Part shown: piece by piece, positions 10,841-22,403 of the stretch
Layout: each line of letters starts with the position of its first letter
Numbering within the stretch: position 1 is the stretch's first letter
Assembly: GCF_018446385.1 (NCBI RefSeq)
Contig: NC_055996.1
Span: 16,417,317 to 16,481,316, forward strand
Source: Zingiber officinale
Taxonomy: Eukaryota; Streptophyta; Magnoliopsida; Zingiberales; Zingiberaceae
Reading direction: 5' to 3'
DNA: 64,000 nt
Made by a program: the position numbers and the translations under genes
Notes under the pieces: model-generated
The model's database searches: none
What the model was told of the DNA's origin: nothing
Seen by the model: the letters and a program-made list of their open reading frames with translations, nothing else

Positions 10841-13800
10841 ATGGCAAGAAGAGGGTGTCCCCTTACCACTCGTACTGAGGACCGAGCTCAGGAGAACGAA
10901 GAGCCCCGAACAACTGAACCTGATCTCTCTGAAGTTGTTGCTCAAATCCAGAGACAAGTAGCAGAGCAGCAACAAGTAATCGCCAATCTGATGGCAAATC
11001 AGCAGCCAGTCCCTACCACTCCCCCAACTGTAAACATGGAGACTCCAGTGGTGACTGAGGTTCCACCAGCTGCCCTAGAAGTCGCCACAGCACCTAAACG
11101 ACAAGAAGCATACCTGATACAGTGGCTGAAGTTGAAGCCAGAAAGTTTCTCAGGCACGACTAAGCCCTGGGATGCTCAGGCTTGGTTCAAGACACTAGAG
11201 AGCACAATGGAGCTTCTTGACTGGCCAGAAGTCGAGAAGGTCAAGTGTGCCTCCTTCTTCCTATCTGGAGATGCTCGTATGTGGTGGGAGAGAGTTAAGA
11301 GCAAGAGAGCAGCCAACCAGATGAGCTGGGCTGACTTCGAGACAGAGTTTTACGAAGAATTCTTCCGCCAACGGATCACCAATAAACATTATGAGGAGTT
11401 TATAGAATTCAGACACGGTGACCTGCCAGTAGAAGAAGCAGTCAAGAGATTCAACAGGCTAGCTCGTCTCTGCCTAGAGCTAGTAAGTACAGAGAAAGAA
11501 CGAGTCAGACTGATGCTCCGAATGCTGAGGCCAGAAATAGCACTTAACGTGAGTAGTGGAACTCACCGACCACAGACTGGTGAAGAGCTAGTCAGCAGGG
11601 CATTAGTCGCTGAGCACTATCTGAACAGCATCAAGGCACAACAAACGCAACTCAAGCCAGTCAAGATAGAGGACAAGACAGCAGGGAATCAGAACTGGAA
11701 GGGCAAAGATAACAAAAGGAAACGATGGAATACAGGAGGCAGCCAAAAGGGAGGTCCAGTAGACAAGCAGGCCAAGTTCCCTCCCTGCCCTAAATGTGGG
11801 AGACTACATCCAGGAGCCTGTCTTGTGGGTATGACTGGATGTTATTCGTGTGGTCAAAAAGGACACCTGGCTAAGGCGTGTCCTAACAAGCTCAAAGCAC
11901 CTCAACAACAGGCAGCGCAATACGGGAATAAGCCTCAGTTACACTACATGCCTGCAACTCTGGACGGACCTCAGCTCAGTCAAGGAAGGTTGGAAGCCCC
12001 GCCAGTTCCAGCCAGTACCAGAGTATTCTCTCTCACTAAAGAGGAAGTTGCTAGTGCCTCCACGGTCGTAACAGGTCATGTAGTTATTTTCCAGCATTTA
12101 GCTACTGTACTATTTGATACTGGGGCGACCCATTCTTTTATATCAGTACCCTTTGCCAAGGAATCTCAGGTGCCTACAGAGAGCATGAATTCCAAGTTCT
12201 TGACAATCCTACCTTCTGGGGAAGTCATGGAGTCCAACCAGTGGCTTCGGGCTGTACCAGTCAAAATTTCAGACCGAGAGCTATATGTTAATTTAGTAAT
12301 CCTAGCGATGCAGGATTTTGACGTTATTCTGGGTATGGATTTTCTCAGTAAGTACAGCGCTTTGGTGGACTGTCGCAGAAGGAAAGTGATTTTCAGCCCA
12401 GAAGGTGAACCATCCTTTGAGTTTACAGGAGTGTCGAAGAGGAAGACTCATAAATTCCTCTCTTCCCTAACAGCTCACCAAATGTTAGCAAAAGGGTGTA
12501 CTGATTTTCTGGCGTACATTGTGAATGCAGAAGAAGAAGAAGGACCCAAGAAGGAAGATGTTCGGGTAGTCTGTGAGTATCCAGAGGTATTTCCAGAAGA
12601 GCTACCTGGACTACCTCCCAACAGAGAAGTGGAGTTTGAAATTGAGTTGGTTCCTGGCACCGGTCTAATTTCCAAAGCTCCGTACCGGATGTCTCCAGCA
12701 GAGCTGAAAGAACTACAAGAACAACTCCAGGAGCTGCTTGACAAAGGTTTCATCCACCCTAGTCATTCACCATGGGGAGCTCCAGTGTTGTTTGTTAAGA
12801 AGAAAGATGGATCTATGCGGATGTGCATAGATTATAGAGCGCTGAACAAAGTGACAATTAAGAACAAGTACCCTCTTCCCAGAATAGATGATCTATTTGA
12901 TCAGTTAAGGGGGGCAACAGTGTTCTCTAAGATAGACCTGCGCTCTGGATACCATCAGTTGAAAGTGAAAGAAAGTAATATACCCAGAACATCTTTCAGG
13001 ACCAGATATGGACACTACGAGTTTGTAGTCATGCTTTTTGGAGTGGCTAATGCACCTGCGGTCTTCATGGACTTAATGAACAGAGTGTTCAGAGAATACC
13101 TTGACAAGTTTGTCATCGTGTTCATCGACGACATTTTGATCTATTCAAGAACCCCAGAGGAGCATGACACGCACTTGAGGATAGTACTACAGACCCTTCA
13201 GCAAAAGCAGCTTTATGCCAAATTCTCAAAGTGCGAGTTCTGGTTAGAGCAGGTGGCGTTTCTAAGTCACATCATCTCTAAAGAAGGTATCCAGGTGGAT
13301 CCTGCCAAAATAGAAGCGATCAACAACTGGTGTAGACCCAAGAACGCAAGGAGATCAGAAGCTTCCTTGGTTTAGCTGGGTATTACAGGAAATTCGTGGA
13401 AGACTTTTCCAGGATAGCCTCTCCACTAACAACCCTAACTAGGAAGAACAGGAAGTTTGAATGGTCAGACAAATGTGAGCAAAGTTTCCAAGCATTGAAG
13501 AAAAGACTGACCAGTGCTCCCATTCTGACTGTTCCAGAGAGTGACAAGAGTTTTGATATATACAGTGATGCTTCCAAGATGGGCCTTGGAGTTGTTCTCA
13601 TGCAAGAGGGGAAGGTTATAGCTTATGCTTCCAGACAACTCAAAGACTATGAGAAGAACTACCCCACTCATGATCTTGAGCTGGCAGCTGTGGTCTTTGC
13701 ACTAAAACTCTCGCGACATTATTTGTATGGAGTTCAGTGCAAAATCTTCACCGACCATCAGATCTTGAAGTATTTCTTTACCCAGAAAGACTTAAACATG

Positions 13801-15458
13801 AGACAGCGCAGGTGGCTAAAGTTGGTTAAAGATTATGACTGTGAAATCCTCTACCACCCAGGTAAAGCTAACAAAGTGGCGAATGCACTAAGCTGAAAAT
13901 CCAGTGCAAACCTGATGTCCTTGTCATCATTAGCACTGCCACTGCAGAAGGAATTGTCAGACTTTGGAGTTGAAATTATTTATGGGCAACTCTCTGCATT
14001 GACCTTAGAGTCAACCCTGCTTGAGGATATACAGAGGAAGCAAAGTGAAGATCCAGATATCCAGAAGATCAAGCAAGGGATGCAAAAAGAAGAAAATTCA
14101 GAGTTTCGAGTGTCAGACAGTGGAATCCTCTATCAGGGGAGCCGCCTTTGTGTCCCCAATGATGAGGAATTGAGAAGGAAGATTCTAGAAAAAGCTCATA
14201 GTACACCGTACTCCATGCATCCTGGTTCCACCAAGATGTATCAAGATTTGAAACAGAGATTCTGGTGGTCTGGACTCATGAGAGATGTTGCAAAATATGT
14301 CAGTACCTGCCTGACATGCCAGAGGGTCAAAGCAGAGCACCAGAGACCAGGAGGAGTCCTGCAACCCCTCCCAATACCAGAGTGGAAGTGGGAAGAAATA
14401 TCCATGGACTTTATAACAGGTCTTCAAGAACCACCAATGGGTACGATGCGATATGGGTTATAGTAGACAGGTTGACAAAGTTTGCCCATTTTCTAGCCAT
14501 CAAGGTGTCTCACTCAATAGAGCAGTTGGCGCAGCTATATGTTAAGAAGGTGATCAGACTTCATGGAGTCCCGAAGTCGATTGTTTCTGATAGGGATGGG
14601 TGATTCACCTCTCACTTTTGGGAGTATGTCCAGAATGTATTAGGCACCAAACTCAAGTTCAACACAACCTTCCATCCCCAGACTGATGGACAGACAGAAC
14701 GAGTAAATCAGATTTTAGAAGACATGCTCCGAGCTTGTGCATTAGATTTTAAGGACAGTTGGTGTAAGTATATGTACTTAGTTGAATTCGCCTACAACAA
14801 TAGCTACCAGGCCACTATCAAGATGGCACCTTACGAGGCACTGTATGGCCACAAGTGTAGATCACCCATATGTTGGCTGGAGACTGGAGAACGAAAAGAA
14901 ATGGAATCAGAACTAGGCAGACAGATTGAGATGATAGATGAAACCACTCAAGCCATCCAGAAGATCAGACAGAGAATTGAGACTGCCCAGAGTAGACAGA
15001 AGTGTTATGCTGACGCACGCCGTAGACCACTTGAATTCCAAGTAGGGGATTCAGTTTTTCTCAAAGTTGCTCCTATGAAGGGAGTGATGAGATTTGACAA
15101 AAAGGGCAAGTTAAGTCCCCGCTACGTAGGACCCTATCTGATCACATAGAGGATTGGGAAAGTAGCTTACAAGCTGGACTTACCACAAGATATGTCAGCA
15201 ATACATAATGTATTTCATGTCTCCATGATAAAGAAGTGCCTCCACGACCCTAGCCAAGTGATTCAGCCTCAGTCAATGCAGATCTAGGAGGATCTTAGCT
15301 ATGAGAGCAGACCTACACAGATAGTGGACAGAGAAGTTAAGAGACTAAGGAACAAAGAAGTACCACTAGTGAAGGTCATTTGGCAAAATCAGAAGCGCGA
15401 GGAAACTACTTGGGAGCGTGAGGACAACATGAGACAGAGATATCCAGAATTATTCTAA
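10841..15458 (+). pseudogene. Tekay gag-pol with chromodomain, broken
   Basis: The polyprotein starts at ATG 10,841 and stays open to 13,375 (844 codons). Gag is followed by a CCHC knuckle, [14 protein letters not shown], near residue 334; the protease motif [12 protein letters not shown] near 424; and reverse transcriptase with CIDYRALN and FIDDILIY near 761. A frameshift close to 13,347 moves RNase H (DASKMGLG) to another frame, 13,396-13,896. TGA at 13,894 follows, then integrase zinc-finger residues and catalytic-core segments (14,160-14,880) split by a second frameshift near 14,425 and a TGA near 14,600. TAG codons near 15,147 and 15,285 come before the chromodomain, whose end reads EETTWEREDNMRQRYPELF (stop 15,456-15,458). 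All domains are in family order but the frame cannot give one protein. Domain calls are firm; the breakpoints are approximate. Confidence 0.9.
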
Positions 15459-15479
15459 GTTCGAGGATGAACTTTTTAT

Positions 15480-15491
15480 AAGGTATGGGGA
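15480..15491 (+). other. polypurine tract of the Tekay element
   Basis: AAGGTATGGGGA is a mostly purine run just before the right LTR, in the position expected for the plus-strand primer. Confidence 0.6.
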
Positions 15492-15493
15492 AT

Positions 15494-17923
15494 TGTAACA
15501 ACCCAAATTTCCTCATTTCGAGTACTAATAGTACTTAAAAATATTTAGAAATGCTTTAGAAATATTCTAGAGATTTTTAGAAATTTTTAGAGTATTTTTA
15601 TGTAATTTTCGGAGTTCGTTTGGTTTTTTACCAAAAGAAACGAATTTGAGGCAAAAAGAGGTCAGGCCGAGGATCGAACCGGAGACCTCTAGTTAAGCAA
15701 AGTCTTAAGTTGTTTCGGTTGACCAGGATCCCAGCAGGGTCGTGCTGATCAAATAAAGGGCGAAAGTAATTTAAGCAGTAGTAGATAACAGAAAATACCT
15801 AGGTATAAGAGGGATAAGTTAAGAGAGGAGTTGAGGTTTTATTTTGTCGTGACCTAACCCTTCCTCTCCTCTCTCGCGTGCGACGGCGGTGCTCAGGCAG
15901 AAACGAAGGAGGAAGCTAGGGCTTCGTCTCCGGCGGCCGGCCAAGGGTCAATCCAAGGGTTTTTTTTCACATCCTCACGATCCTCTCGTCAAGGAGAACG
16001 TGTAGACGTGAGGAGTCGCCGGAAAATTCGAGCTATCCGAAACCCTAGAAGCCTATCTCGACTGTGAGTCAAGGGAATAAAGGTAAGCGTTACTCACCTG
16101 TGGTAAGGGAAGTTTCGAGCTTCGATTTTCTTTTCTCTACTGCCGGAACATGCTGTACCGAATTGAGGTTGCTAGGGATTAAGTTTTTCCCTCTTGGCTT
16201 TCGGAATATGCTGTACAGAATTGGTTTGTTAGAGGTTTAAGAATAGTTTCAAGATTTGCCTTCTCCTTTACATTTCTGCTGTAGCATGCTTAAAGATTTC
16301 TGTCACTCTATAAAAGCATAAGCTTTGAACAAGTTTTTACATGGGTTTTGTTTTAAAATTCCAGCAAGCTTAACTTGATTGTGCTACAAGAGGGACACGA
16401 ACAACCCTTGGGGCTTACTGTTTTGGGTTTGTTTGTGCTGTGCAATGGGCATGAATAGCCTTAGTTTTGGGAGTATTCGATAGATCTTTTATTGCTATTT
16501 CTTTAACGTGTAGTTTAGATCTTTTCTCTGTCTAGTTTAGCAATTCTAGTATAAATTACTTTGTGAATTCTGAGCAAGAACAGCCACCAATTTCATATTA
16601 ACTGTAGGTCCTTTGCTGATTTGTAACCAGGCGTGAACAGCCTGTAGTAGCAGTGCAGATTTATTGCTTCTACCGTGCAGAGTTATCATTTTTCTGGCTT
16701 TGTTTAGTGTGAACGGCTTTAAGAAATAGGCATTGTATGCAGATTTTTGTTAAGCATTGTATGTAGATTTTCGTTTAAGCATTTCAGTTTTAGAATTATT
16801 TAAGCGTTGTAGTTTTAGAATTGTTTAAGCGTTGCAGTTTTAGAATTGTTTAAGCATTGTAGTTTTGTATAAGGCCTTCTTTTATTAGAAGTATTAACAA
16901 GTAACAAGTATTTTACTTGAAGAGGATAGTACCCGACTTCCGAGGTTGTCGTTAAACAAATCCAGGTGACCGGTTCCGAGGTCTCAGCCCTGGTAAAACC
17001 AAGATCTTTACCCTTGTAGGACTGGTGGCTCGCTACCTCAGTTTCTATTAGGGAGCGCGCAATGGTACAAAGCCTGGGCTCAAGAGATTATTAATTTGAA
17101 GTATAAGAGTGTAAGTTTTGGAATAAATGAAATAAGTTTCACATGGGTTTATAAATCAGCAAGTTTAGCTCTTTTATTCTAGCATGTTATTTAGATTTTT
17201 CAGTCTGTTATGATTTCTTTGTTATTAGATGAGCAGCCTTACATGTTTAGCATTTCAGTATGTTTTGATTCCTTTGCTATTAGAAGAGCATGAGCAGTTT
17301 TTCTTTTAAAGCATTCAGTTTTAGTTTTTGGCATAGATATATATATACATGCACATCGAGTTTTGTGAGTAGACAGCACTTACTAAGCATCCGCTTATAG
17401 TTGCATTTCCTCTTACTGCAGATAAAGGAAAAGGAAAGCTATAGTGAAGGAAGGCGACAAGGAGGTGCGGGATGGATGTGTGATGTATGGACTTTGGAAG
17501 CCTTGGGACCTTGCTAAAGAATTTATTAAGATTTTGTATTTAGACTGGTTGTGAAATTTAGGTGGATTAAGTCTTTCTTGCATTGTTAGAATTATTCTTT
17601 TATGTTGATGGTTTATTCATAGAATGCTTTTATGTTTTAGAATTCTTCCATTTAAATTGCTATGCACATTAGTCTCATTATTTGAGTTGTATCACTGTCG
17701 CATGCATGTGCAGATATATATGTTTTAGTTGAGAACAAATGCTTGAGTAGAATGTATAGATGAGCTATTTATGTTTCCAGCTGCTACTAAATTGCATGTT
17801 TAGAGTTTTCAAAGAGTTTCAAGTATTACTGTCAATATGTGAGCGACACTAGTTAAGTAAAGTTAATAGTACAGTAACGTCCCACCCTCACAGACTAGTA
17901 GAGAGGAGGGTGGGGTCGTTACA
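15494..17923 (+). repeat. right LTR of the Tekay element
   Basis: It is 2,430 bp, starting TGTAACAACCC and ending GTCGTTACA, and near-identical to 8,175-10,581. It has one extra copy of the short tandem repeat near 16,785-16,870. Many of the differences seen by eye are C/T or G/A changes. Confidence 0.92.
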
Positions 17924-18312
17924 TATATAAGGAGGATGCACCCTGGAACAAAGTCACAACGAACAACAAGATCTTCCAACACTTGCTCGACCATGCTATG
18001 CTCCTACGACGCTGCGAAGCTCCTCTGACAACGCGCTTCTTTTTCTTTCATTATTGTTGTCGGTATTTTTCCTTTAAAGCAATTGTACTTTCACTTGTAA
18101 TATTTCGAATTGCTAGTGGATTGCCCAACGAAAGCACTCAACGAGTGCGGCGGGCCTTGGAGTAGGAGTCGGCCAAGGCTCCGAACCAAGTAAAAAATTA
18201 CTTGTGTTAGTGTTCCTTTAATTTTATTTTTTCCGTTGCGTACTCAATCTTCTTTTTGACTTTTTAAATCGATATTCACCCCCCCCCCTCTATCGACTTT
18301 CACGATCCAACA

Positions 18313-18379
18313 GTGCCAACTATTTTGGAGCCTCCCCCTGAATTATTAATCTAATTTTAGTTTTAATTTTGGATTTATG
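18313..18379 (-). other. short internal piece of the Copia element right of the solo LTR
   Basis: It starts with the GTGCC duplication and continues with TTTGGAGCCTCCCC, which also occurs near 35,440. It links the gag tail to the AT-rich region that resumes at 4,779 and shows the host element was continuous before the solo LTR arrived. Confidence 0.7.
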
Positions 18380-19518
18380 TCAATTACTTTTATAATTGTA
18401 TTTAACTTCATGATAATATGATTTTTGGTTGGTTCTAAAATAGTTTGTTTTTGGTTTAGTTGGTTTAGGCTTGTATTTTGACTTTTGATTTGGTTTATTT
18501 GATTTCACATAATATATTTTATCTTTGGGTATATAATATTGATTAATTCCTACTTTCGTGGTTAAGCATGCTTTCGGAACCCAAGCTTTAATTTGTTGTT
18601 TGTGTTGGGTTATTAGAGATATAAACGACTTATTTGAATTTGACTTGTATCCAAGTCCAGATTTATTGTAAATAGCTTTTTGATTATTTAATATAAGATC
18701 TAAATTTTTAGACCTAGTTGTAAATTTCTCTAAAAGCCCTTTTAATTTATTAATTTCAGCTTTTAGTGTTAAATTTTCCTCCTCAAGTGTTAAAGCTTGA
18801 GTTGGATTAGAATTTGTGATTTGTTCCTTGAGGTTTTGGTTTTCCTCAAGGAACATTTTATTTTCATTTTCAATTGCAGTTAATTTTCTATCTAAACATG
18901 CAATGATTTTAAAAAAATTTCTTATTTAAACTAAGGTATACCTGTTCAGGACCTTCGGAAATGAGTACGGACTCGTGACTCGATTCGGGTTCAGACCCGT
19001 CTTCCGATTCGTCCTCTGATTCGTGGGCCATTTGCGCGAGGTGGCTTCGGTGCTTCTGATCTTCAACCTCCGATTCTTCTGAAGACGAGTCATCCCACGT
19101 TGCTTTAAGTGCATTCTTCTTGGTTGTCTTTGACTTCTTGTTCTTCAATTTTGGGCACTCGTGCTTGTAGTGACCCTTCTTGTTGCACCTGAAGTAGGTC
19201 ACGTTTCTTGGTTCAGTTGTGGAGTTGATCTTCTGCAGGTCTTTTCTGCTGAAGTTCTTCTTCCTCCTAGTGAACATCTTCCTTACCATGTTCACCAGGT
19301 ACTCTTCATCTTCTGAATCTTGGTCAGACTCATCTTCTGGTTCAGGCTTGGTCTTTGTCTTTTCCTTGGAGGAACCTGCAAACTAAGTGATACCTTTCTC
19401 GATTCTGGCATTAGTTTGCTCGTGTAGCTCAAGTTCGCAAAACAACTCGTCTAATTTTAACTTAGAAAGATTTTTTGAAATCTTGTAAGCATCAATGATG
19501 GATGCCCACATTGCATTT
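18380..19518 (-). pseudogene. SIRE-like gag, C-terminal half, cut by the CACTA insertion
   Basis: On the minus strand this continues the gag that begins at 30,386. Downstream of the CACTA target site it shows a stretch ending in ELHEQT, an acidic linker, the zinc knuckle region CNKKGHYKHEC (19,160-19,195; the first Cys of CCHC is replaced, FRCNKKGH), a long Ser/Glu-rich acidic segment (18,950-19,130), then a coiled-coil segment (18,700-18,856) and a basic Lys/Asn/Tyr tail with AWVPKACL (about 18,560). The 43,745-44,900 gag shares this layout and the WVPK motif. Stops separate the pieces 18,909-19,295 and 18,380-18,856. No protease or polymerase follows. Confidence 0.75.
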
Positions 19519-19521
19519 CGA
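19519..19521. repeat. target-site duplication CGA (left copy) of the outer CACTA
   Basis: It is repeated at 29,871-29,873. Three bases is the CACTA superfamily rule. Removing the insertion restores the gag reading frame on the minus strand across this point. Confidence 0.88.
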
Positions 19522-19810
19522 CACTACAAGAAAATCCTCATTCAACAACACTCAAACGACAACGATTTTATGCTAAATCGTTGACTTTTTGCCTTTTAAC
19601 AACGGTTTTAACAAAAACTGTTGTCTTTTAGCAGTTTTTTTGGCTTACGACAACGGTTTTTAAAAATCGTTGTCTATTTATATTTTTTTGGGGCTACGAC
19701 AACTGCTTTTAAAGGCTACGACAACAGTTTTTGAAAACTGTTGTCTATGTGGGTATTTTTTTGAGATTACAACAACGGTTTTTGAAAACCGTTGTCTATT
19801 AAGTGTTGTT
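19522..19810. repeat. left subterminal repeat array of the outer CACTA
   Basis: About six copies of an imperfect palindrome of the form CAACGGTTTTT-AAAAACCGTTG sit in the first 290 bp, some with C-to-T variants (CAACAGTTTTTGAAAACTG). In CACTA elements such motifs are transposase-binding sites; that role here is inferred. Confidence 0.8.
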
Positions 19811-20132
19811 GAATATAGTTGTTTTTTTCATTCGCCGTTTTTTCCCTTCGCCATTTTTTGCCGCCGCGTTTTTTCTTTCCCTCTCCTCGAAATTTTTTGC
19901 CGCCGCATTCCCCCCTTTACCTTCTCGATCCCTAAGCATTTTCGTCGATCTCTTCACCTACTTCACGTTTTTTTTTCTCCTTTCCTCTCCAAGCCCTAAA
20001 CCTGCCGCCCCTTCTCCTTTCATGTTAATATAGTTGTTGGTTTTATATTTTTCAGTATTTAGCAGTAAGATTAATTCGCCGGAGAGGGCGCCGTTTTGGC
20101 GATTCTCGAGCCTTCTTCCCTTTCAGGATCCG

Positions 20133-20330
20133 ATGGATTCTTCTCACCAGCAACAATGGCATCACCAACAAGGATGGGTTGCCGCCACCGCCCCACCCAC
20201 GGCTGCCACCGTCTCCCATGGCTACCACCAGCCGACCACCCTGGAGGAGGTCCGCAGCCTGTGGATCGGCGACCTCTAGTACTGGGTTGATGAGAACTAT
20301 CTCCACAGCTGCTTCTCCCACACCGGAGAG
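20133..20330 (+). pseudogene. captured first exon of an RBP45/RBP47-like RNA-binding protein
   Basis: The frame from ATG 20,133 begins MDSSHQQQWHHQQGW, a Gln-rich N terminus, then runs into SLWIGDL and YWVDENYLHSCF, the start of the first RRM of plant RBP45/RBP47 poly(A)-binding-like proteins. A TAG at 20,277-20,279 replaces the Gln normally found in GDLQYW. The exon ends at GGAGAG followed by GTATG, a proper donor site, and the next RRM exon is absent. The family binds U-rich and poly(A) RNA in the nucleus and stress granules. This copy can encode only about 48 residues before the stop, so it is a fragment carried by the transposon. Confidence 0.85.
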
Positions 20331-21626
20331 GTATGTTCTCTCTTCGTCTGTTTCTTTTTCATTTTTTTTACGTTTCCTTACTAGGGTTTACGCATGGTCC
20401 TTTGAAGGAACTTGAGTATGAAATTCAAGGTAGTCGTCAGACTTTAGGTTATGTCAAACTCTAATCTGTGTTCATGCTGCTAGTATTTACGCCCGCGATC
20501 ATTATGGTTGAAGGATGTTGTTTCCTCTGGAAAAGATGGCTGAACAGGAATCCACGATGCAGTTTTAGTCTGGTTTACTTTGATACTTAATTATAATGCT
20601 AATTTTCCACTTTTCAAACTTTAGAGTTGTGATGGTTTCTCCTCATTCTTAGTGGATAAGGGGAATTCTATCTCACTAGTTATTAGAGTTATTCCTGTCT
20701 TTTTATTAAACCATCCCACTTCCAGACCTTTTCTCTATTTCTATCTTGTTTGACTGCTTGGGATTCCATCATTTCCTTCTAGTGGGCTCATATTTTGAAT
20801 GCTAAAATGGGTTTTATGCCCTCTCTAAGATGTTTTTTTTGGTGTTATGCACGTTTTTTTCTTATTTATTTTCAATTTTCGATAATAATCAAATAAAATT
20901 GCTGGCAGATTACTATGAAATTTATTAAATCTCGTTGCTATCATCCCATGTTGACAAGGAATGTCTGAAAAATCATTTTCTGTCACCATTTATCTTTATG
21001 AATTTCTATGTCAAACAAGATCACTCGGATATTTTCTTAAATTATAATAGAGTTGTGTTTGTTATTCTTTCATCCTCGCTTGTTCTCTTTAATTGATTCA
21101 ATTTGTGTAACTATAGAATATATAAATTGTATCCATATCATCTTAGTTTATTTTCTCTTTTGATAATTTATTAAGGCTAAATCCAATTTCTCACATGGGA
21201 TTTCTCTCTCTCTTGTCTAGTAATACTACACATCTGTTTCAACATTCCTGTCTATGCTTCATTAATAATGCACATCAATTTCAACATTCTTATATTTGAT
21301 TTAACACGTGGCTTTTTTTTCCTTTTCCAATGCTTTGGCCAAAATATGGCTGATTGTACTCTAGCCTCATTACTAATGGATAAGGCTTGATATTATTTGT
21401 TTAAGACACATTATTTAATGTGATATACATTTATTTTCATGTTCCTCTATATGATCATGCGTAGCATACACCACGAAATACTTCCGTGTTTATCATTTCT
21501 TAATTTTTGACTTGATTGTAAATCAAGTAACACACTTCTATATTCTTAAAAAAGATCTTGGCAAAATATTCTTTATCTAATATTTACCTTCATCTTTTAT
21601 TGCTTATTTATATTTGTGCTTTCTTA
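20331..21626. other. non-coding interior of the outer CACTA
   Basis: This is AT-rich, intron-like sequence. Its first part is probably the intron captured with the RBP45/47-like exon. I see no further exon I can name before the kinesin piece. Confidence 0.5.
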
Positions 21627-21752
21627 CAAGAACACTTGTCAAAAGATGATGCTAAACAGCAGTTCTTTAGAATCTTGAGAACTCCTCCTTATGGGAATTC
21701 TGTTTTCTTCAGTGTATGGAAGATAGATGATCCTATAGGTCTGTTACCTGGA
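21627..21752 (+). pseudogene. captured FERM-region exon of a KCBP-type kinesin
   Basis: The translated stretch contains LSKDDAKQQFFRILR, PYGNSVFFSVWKIDDPIG and LLPG, which match the FERM-domain part of the kinesin-like calmodulin-binding protein (KCBP/ZWICHEL) as I recall it. KCBP is a minus-end motor with MyTH4-FERM domains that links microtubules and actin, for example in trichomes. Only about 42 residues are present; a TGA follows at 21,753. There is no motor domain nearby. Orientation matches the RBP45/47-like piece. It is a transposon-borne fragment. Confidence 0.8.
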
Positions 21753-21828
21753 TGAATCATTTTAGAAATTAATAAGTGAGGGGTTAGTTAAAACATATTG
21801 TGAGTTATGTTTCTCCTTTTTTGGGCAG

Positions 21829-22400
21829 AAGTCATATCTTCATGAGGGGAAGAAGAAAGGCCCTTAAAATAGAGAATACCAATGAAGAGGATAAGGCAAA
21901 ATCTAATTGTGGTAACAATGTTGAGAGGTTTGGATTTGTACCTGGTCTAGATTTCACTCTGGAATCTTTTGAGACGTATGCAGATGAGTTCAAGAGATAA
22001 TATTTTAGCAGAAGTGCAAAATTTGTTTTAGGCTCCTGCCAGCAGGAACCTTCCGATGATGATATTGAAGGTGAATATTGGCAGATAGTGGAAAGACCAA
22101 CAGAAGAGATTGAGGTGTCACCACATTTCCTATGCAGACATACATAATCATTATGCATTTTCATCTGTTGATTTATTTCACAATTTGGCTTCACAACTTT
22201 GATGTGTTGTATCCACTTTCTTCTTTCCTTGAACCTTTATTGTTTCCATACCTTAATAATAGAAACTTTATTCATATATTGGTTTCGACTAGAACCTGCA
22301 GCCAGGTAGAACTCTAACTCATATGCTGACTTTGGTTGTTTAGGTTCTTTATGGTGCTGATGTTGACACTGGGGTTTTCAGTAGTGGCTTTCTCAAAGAG
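21829..22400 (+). pseudogene. captured exons of a KDM5-type JmjC histone demethylase
   Basis: Two exon pieces keep splice signals. The first (21,829-22,114) follows a TTTGGGCAG acceptor and contains ERFGFVPGLDFTLESFETYA and, after an in-frame TAA, DDDIEGEYWQIVERPTEEIE, ending at a GTGTCA donor. The second (22,344-22,400) follows a TTTAG acceptor and reads VLYGADVDTGVFSSGF before TGA. This order matches the segment between JmjN and JmjC in plant JMJ14/JMJ18/JMJ703-type H3K4 demethylases. The catalytic JmjC core is absent. The intact protein acts on nucleosomes; this fragment cannot. Confidence 0.82.
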
Positions 22401-22403
22401 TGA

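Larger units (their letters stand above)
8175..17923 (+). mobile_element. Tekay-type Ty3 (chromovirus) LTR retrotransposon
   Basis: This is a full-length 9.75-kb element with two long LTRs beginning TGTAACAACCC and ending (G)TTACA, an initiator-Met primer site, one gag-pol region with a C-terminal chromodomain, and TATAT duplications on both sides. LTRs of about 2.4 kb and a chromodomain with the ETTWERE signature fit the Tekay (Del) clade. Frameshifts and stops break the coding region, so this copy cannot make its own polyprotein. The LTRs remain very similar, so the insertion is fairly young. Confidence 0.92.
4780..18312 (+). mobile_element. SIRE-like solo LTR, plus strand, carrying two later insertions
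   Basis: It begins TGTTAGTGCAATCGACC and ends CACGATCCAACA, flanked by GTGCC on both sides. Without the Angela-like solo LTR (5,068-7,514) and the Tekay element (8,175-17,923) plus one duplication copy each, about 1,327 bp remain. That is a normal LTR length for this family. No internal region or partner LTR is present, so it is a solo LTR left by LTR-LTR recombination. Its parts are 4,780-5,067, 7,520-8,174 and 17,929-18,312. It carries a GTGAGTGAAG-type minisatellite, GC-rich palindromes, a TACGTCAC motif near 8,139 and a TATA box that the Tekay insertion split. Confidence 0.85.

Noticed and set aside
10841-15458. Integrated pararetrovirus (caulimovirus) as source of the RT/RNase H
   Set aside because: Two LTRs, a tRNA primer site, integrase after RNase H and a chromodomain identify a Ty3 chromovirus; no movement protein is present.
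19670-20033. Overlapping Phe/Pro-rich open frames at the start of the outer CACTA
   Set aside because: They begin in the subterminal repeats and run through pyrimidine-rich 5' UTR-like DNA captured with the RBP45/47-like exon; composition is low complexity.
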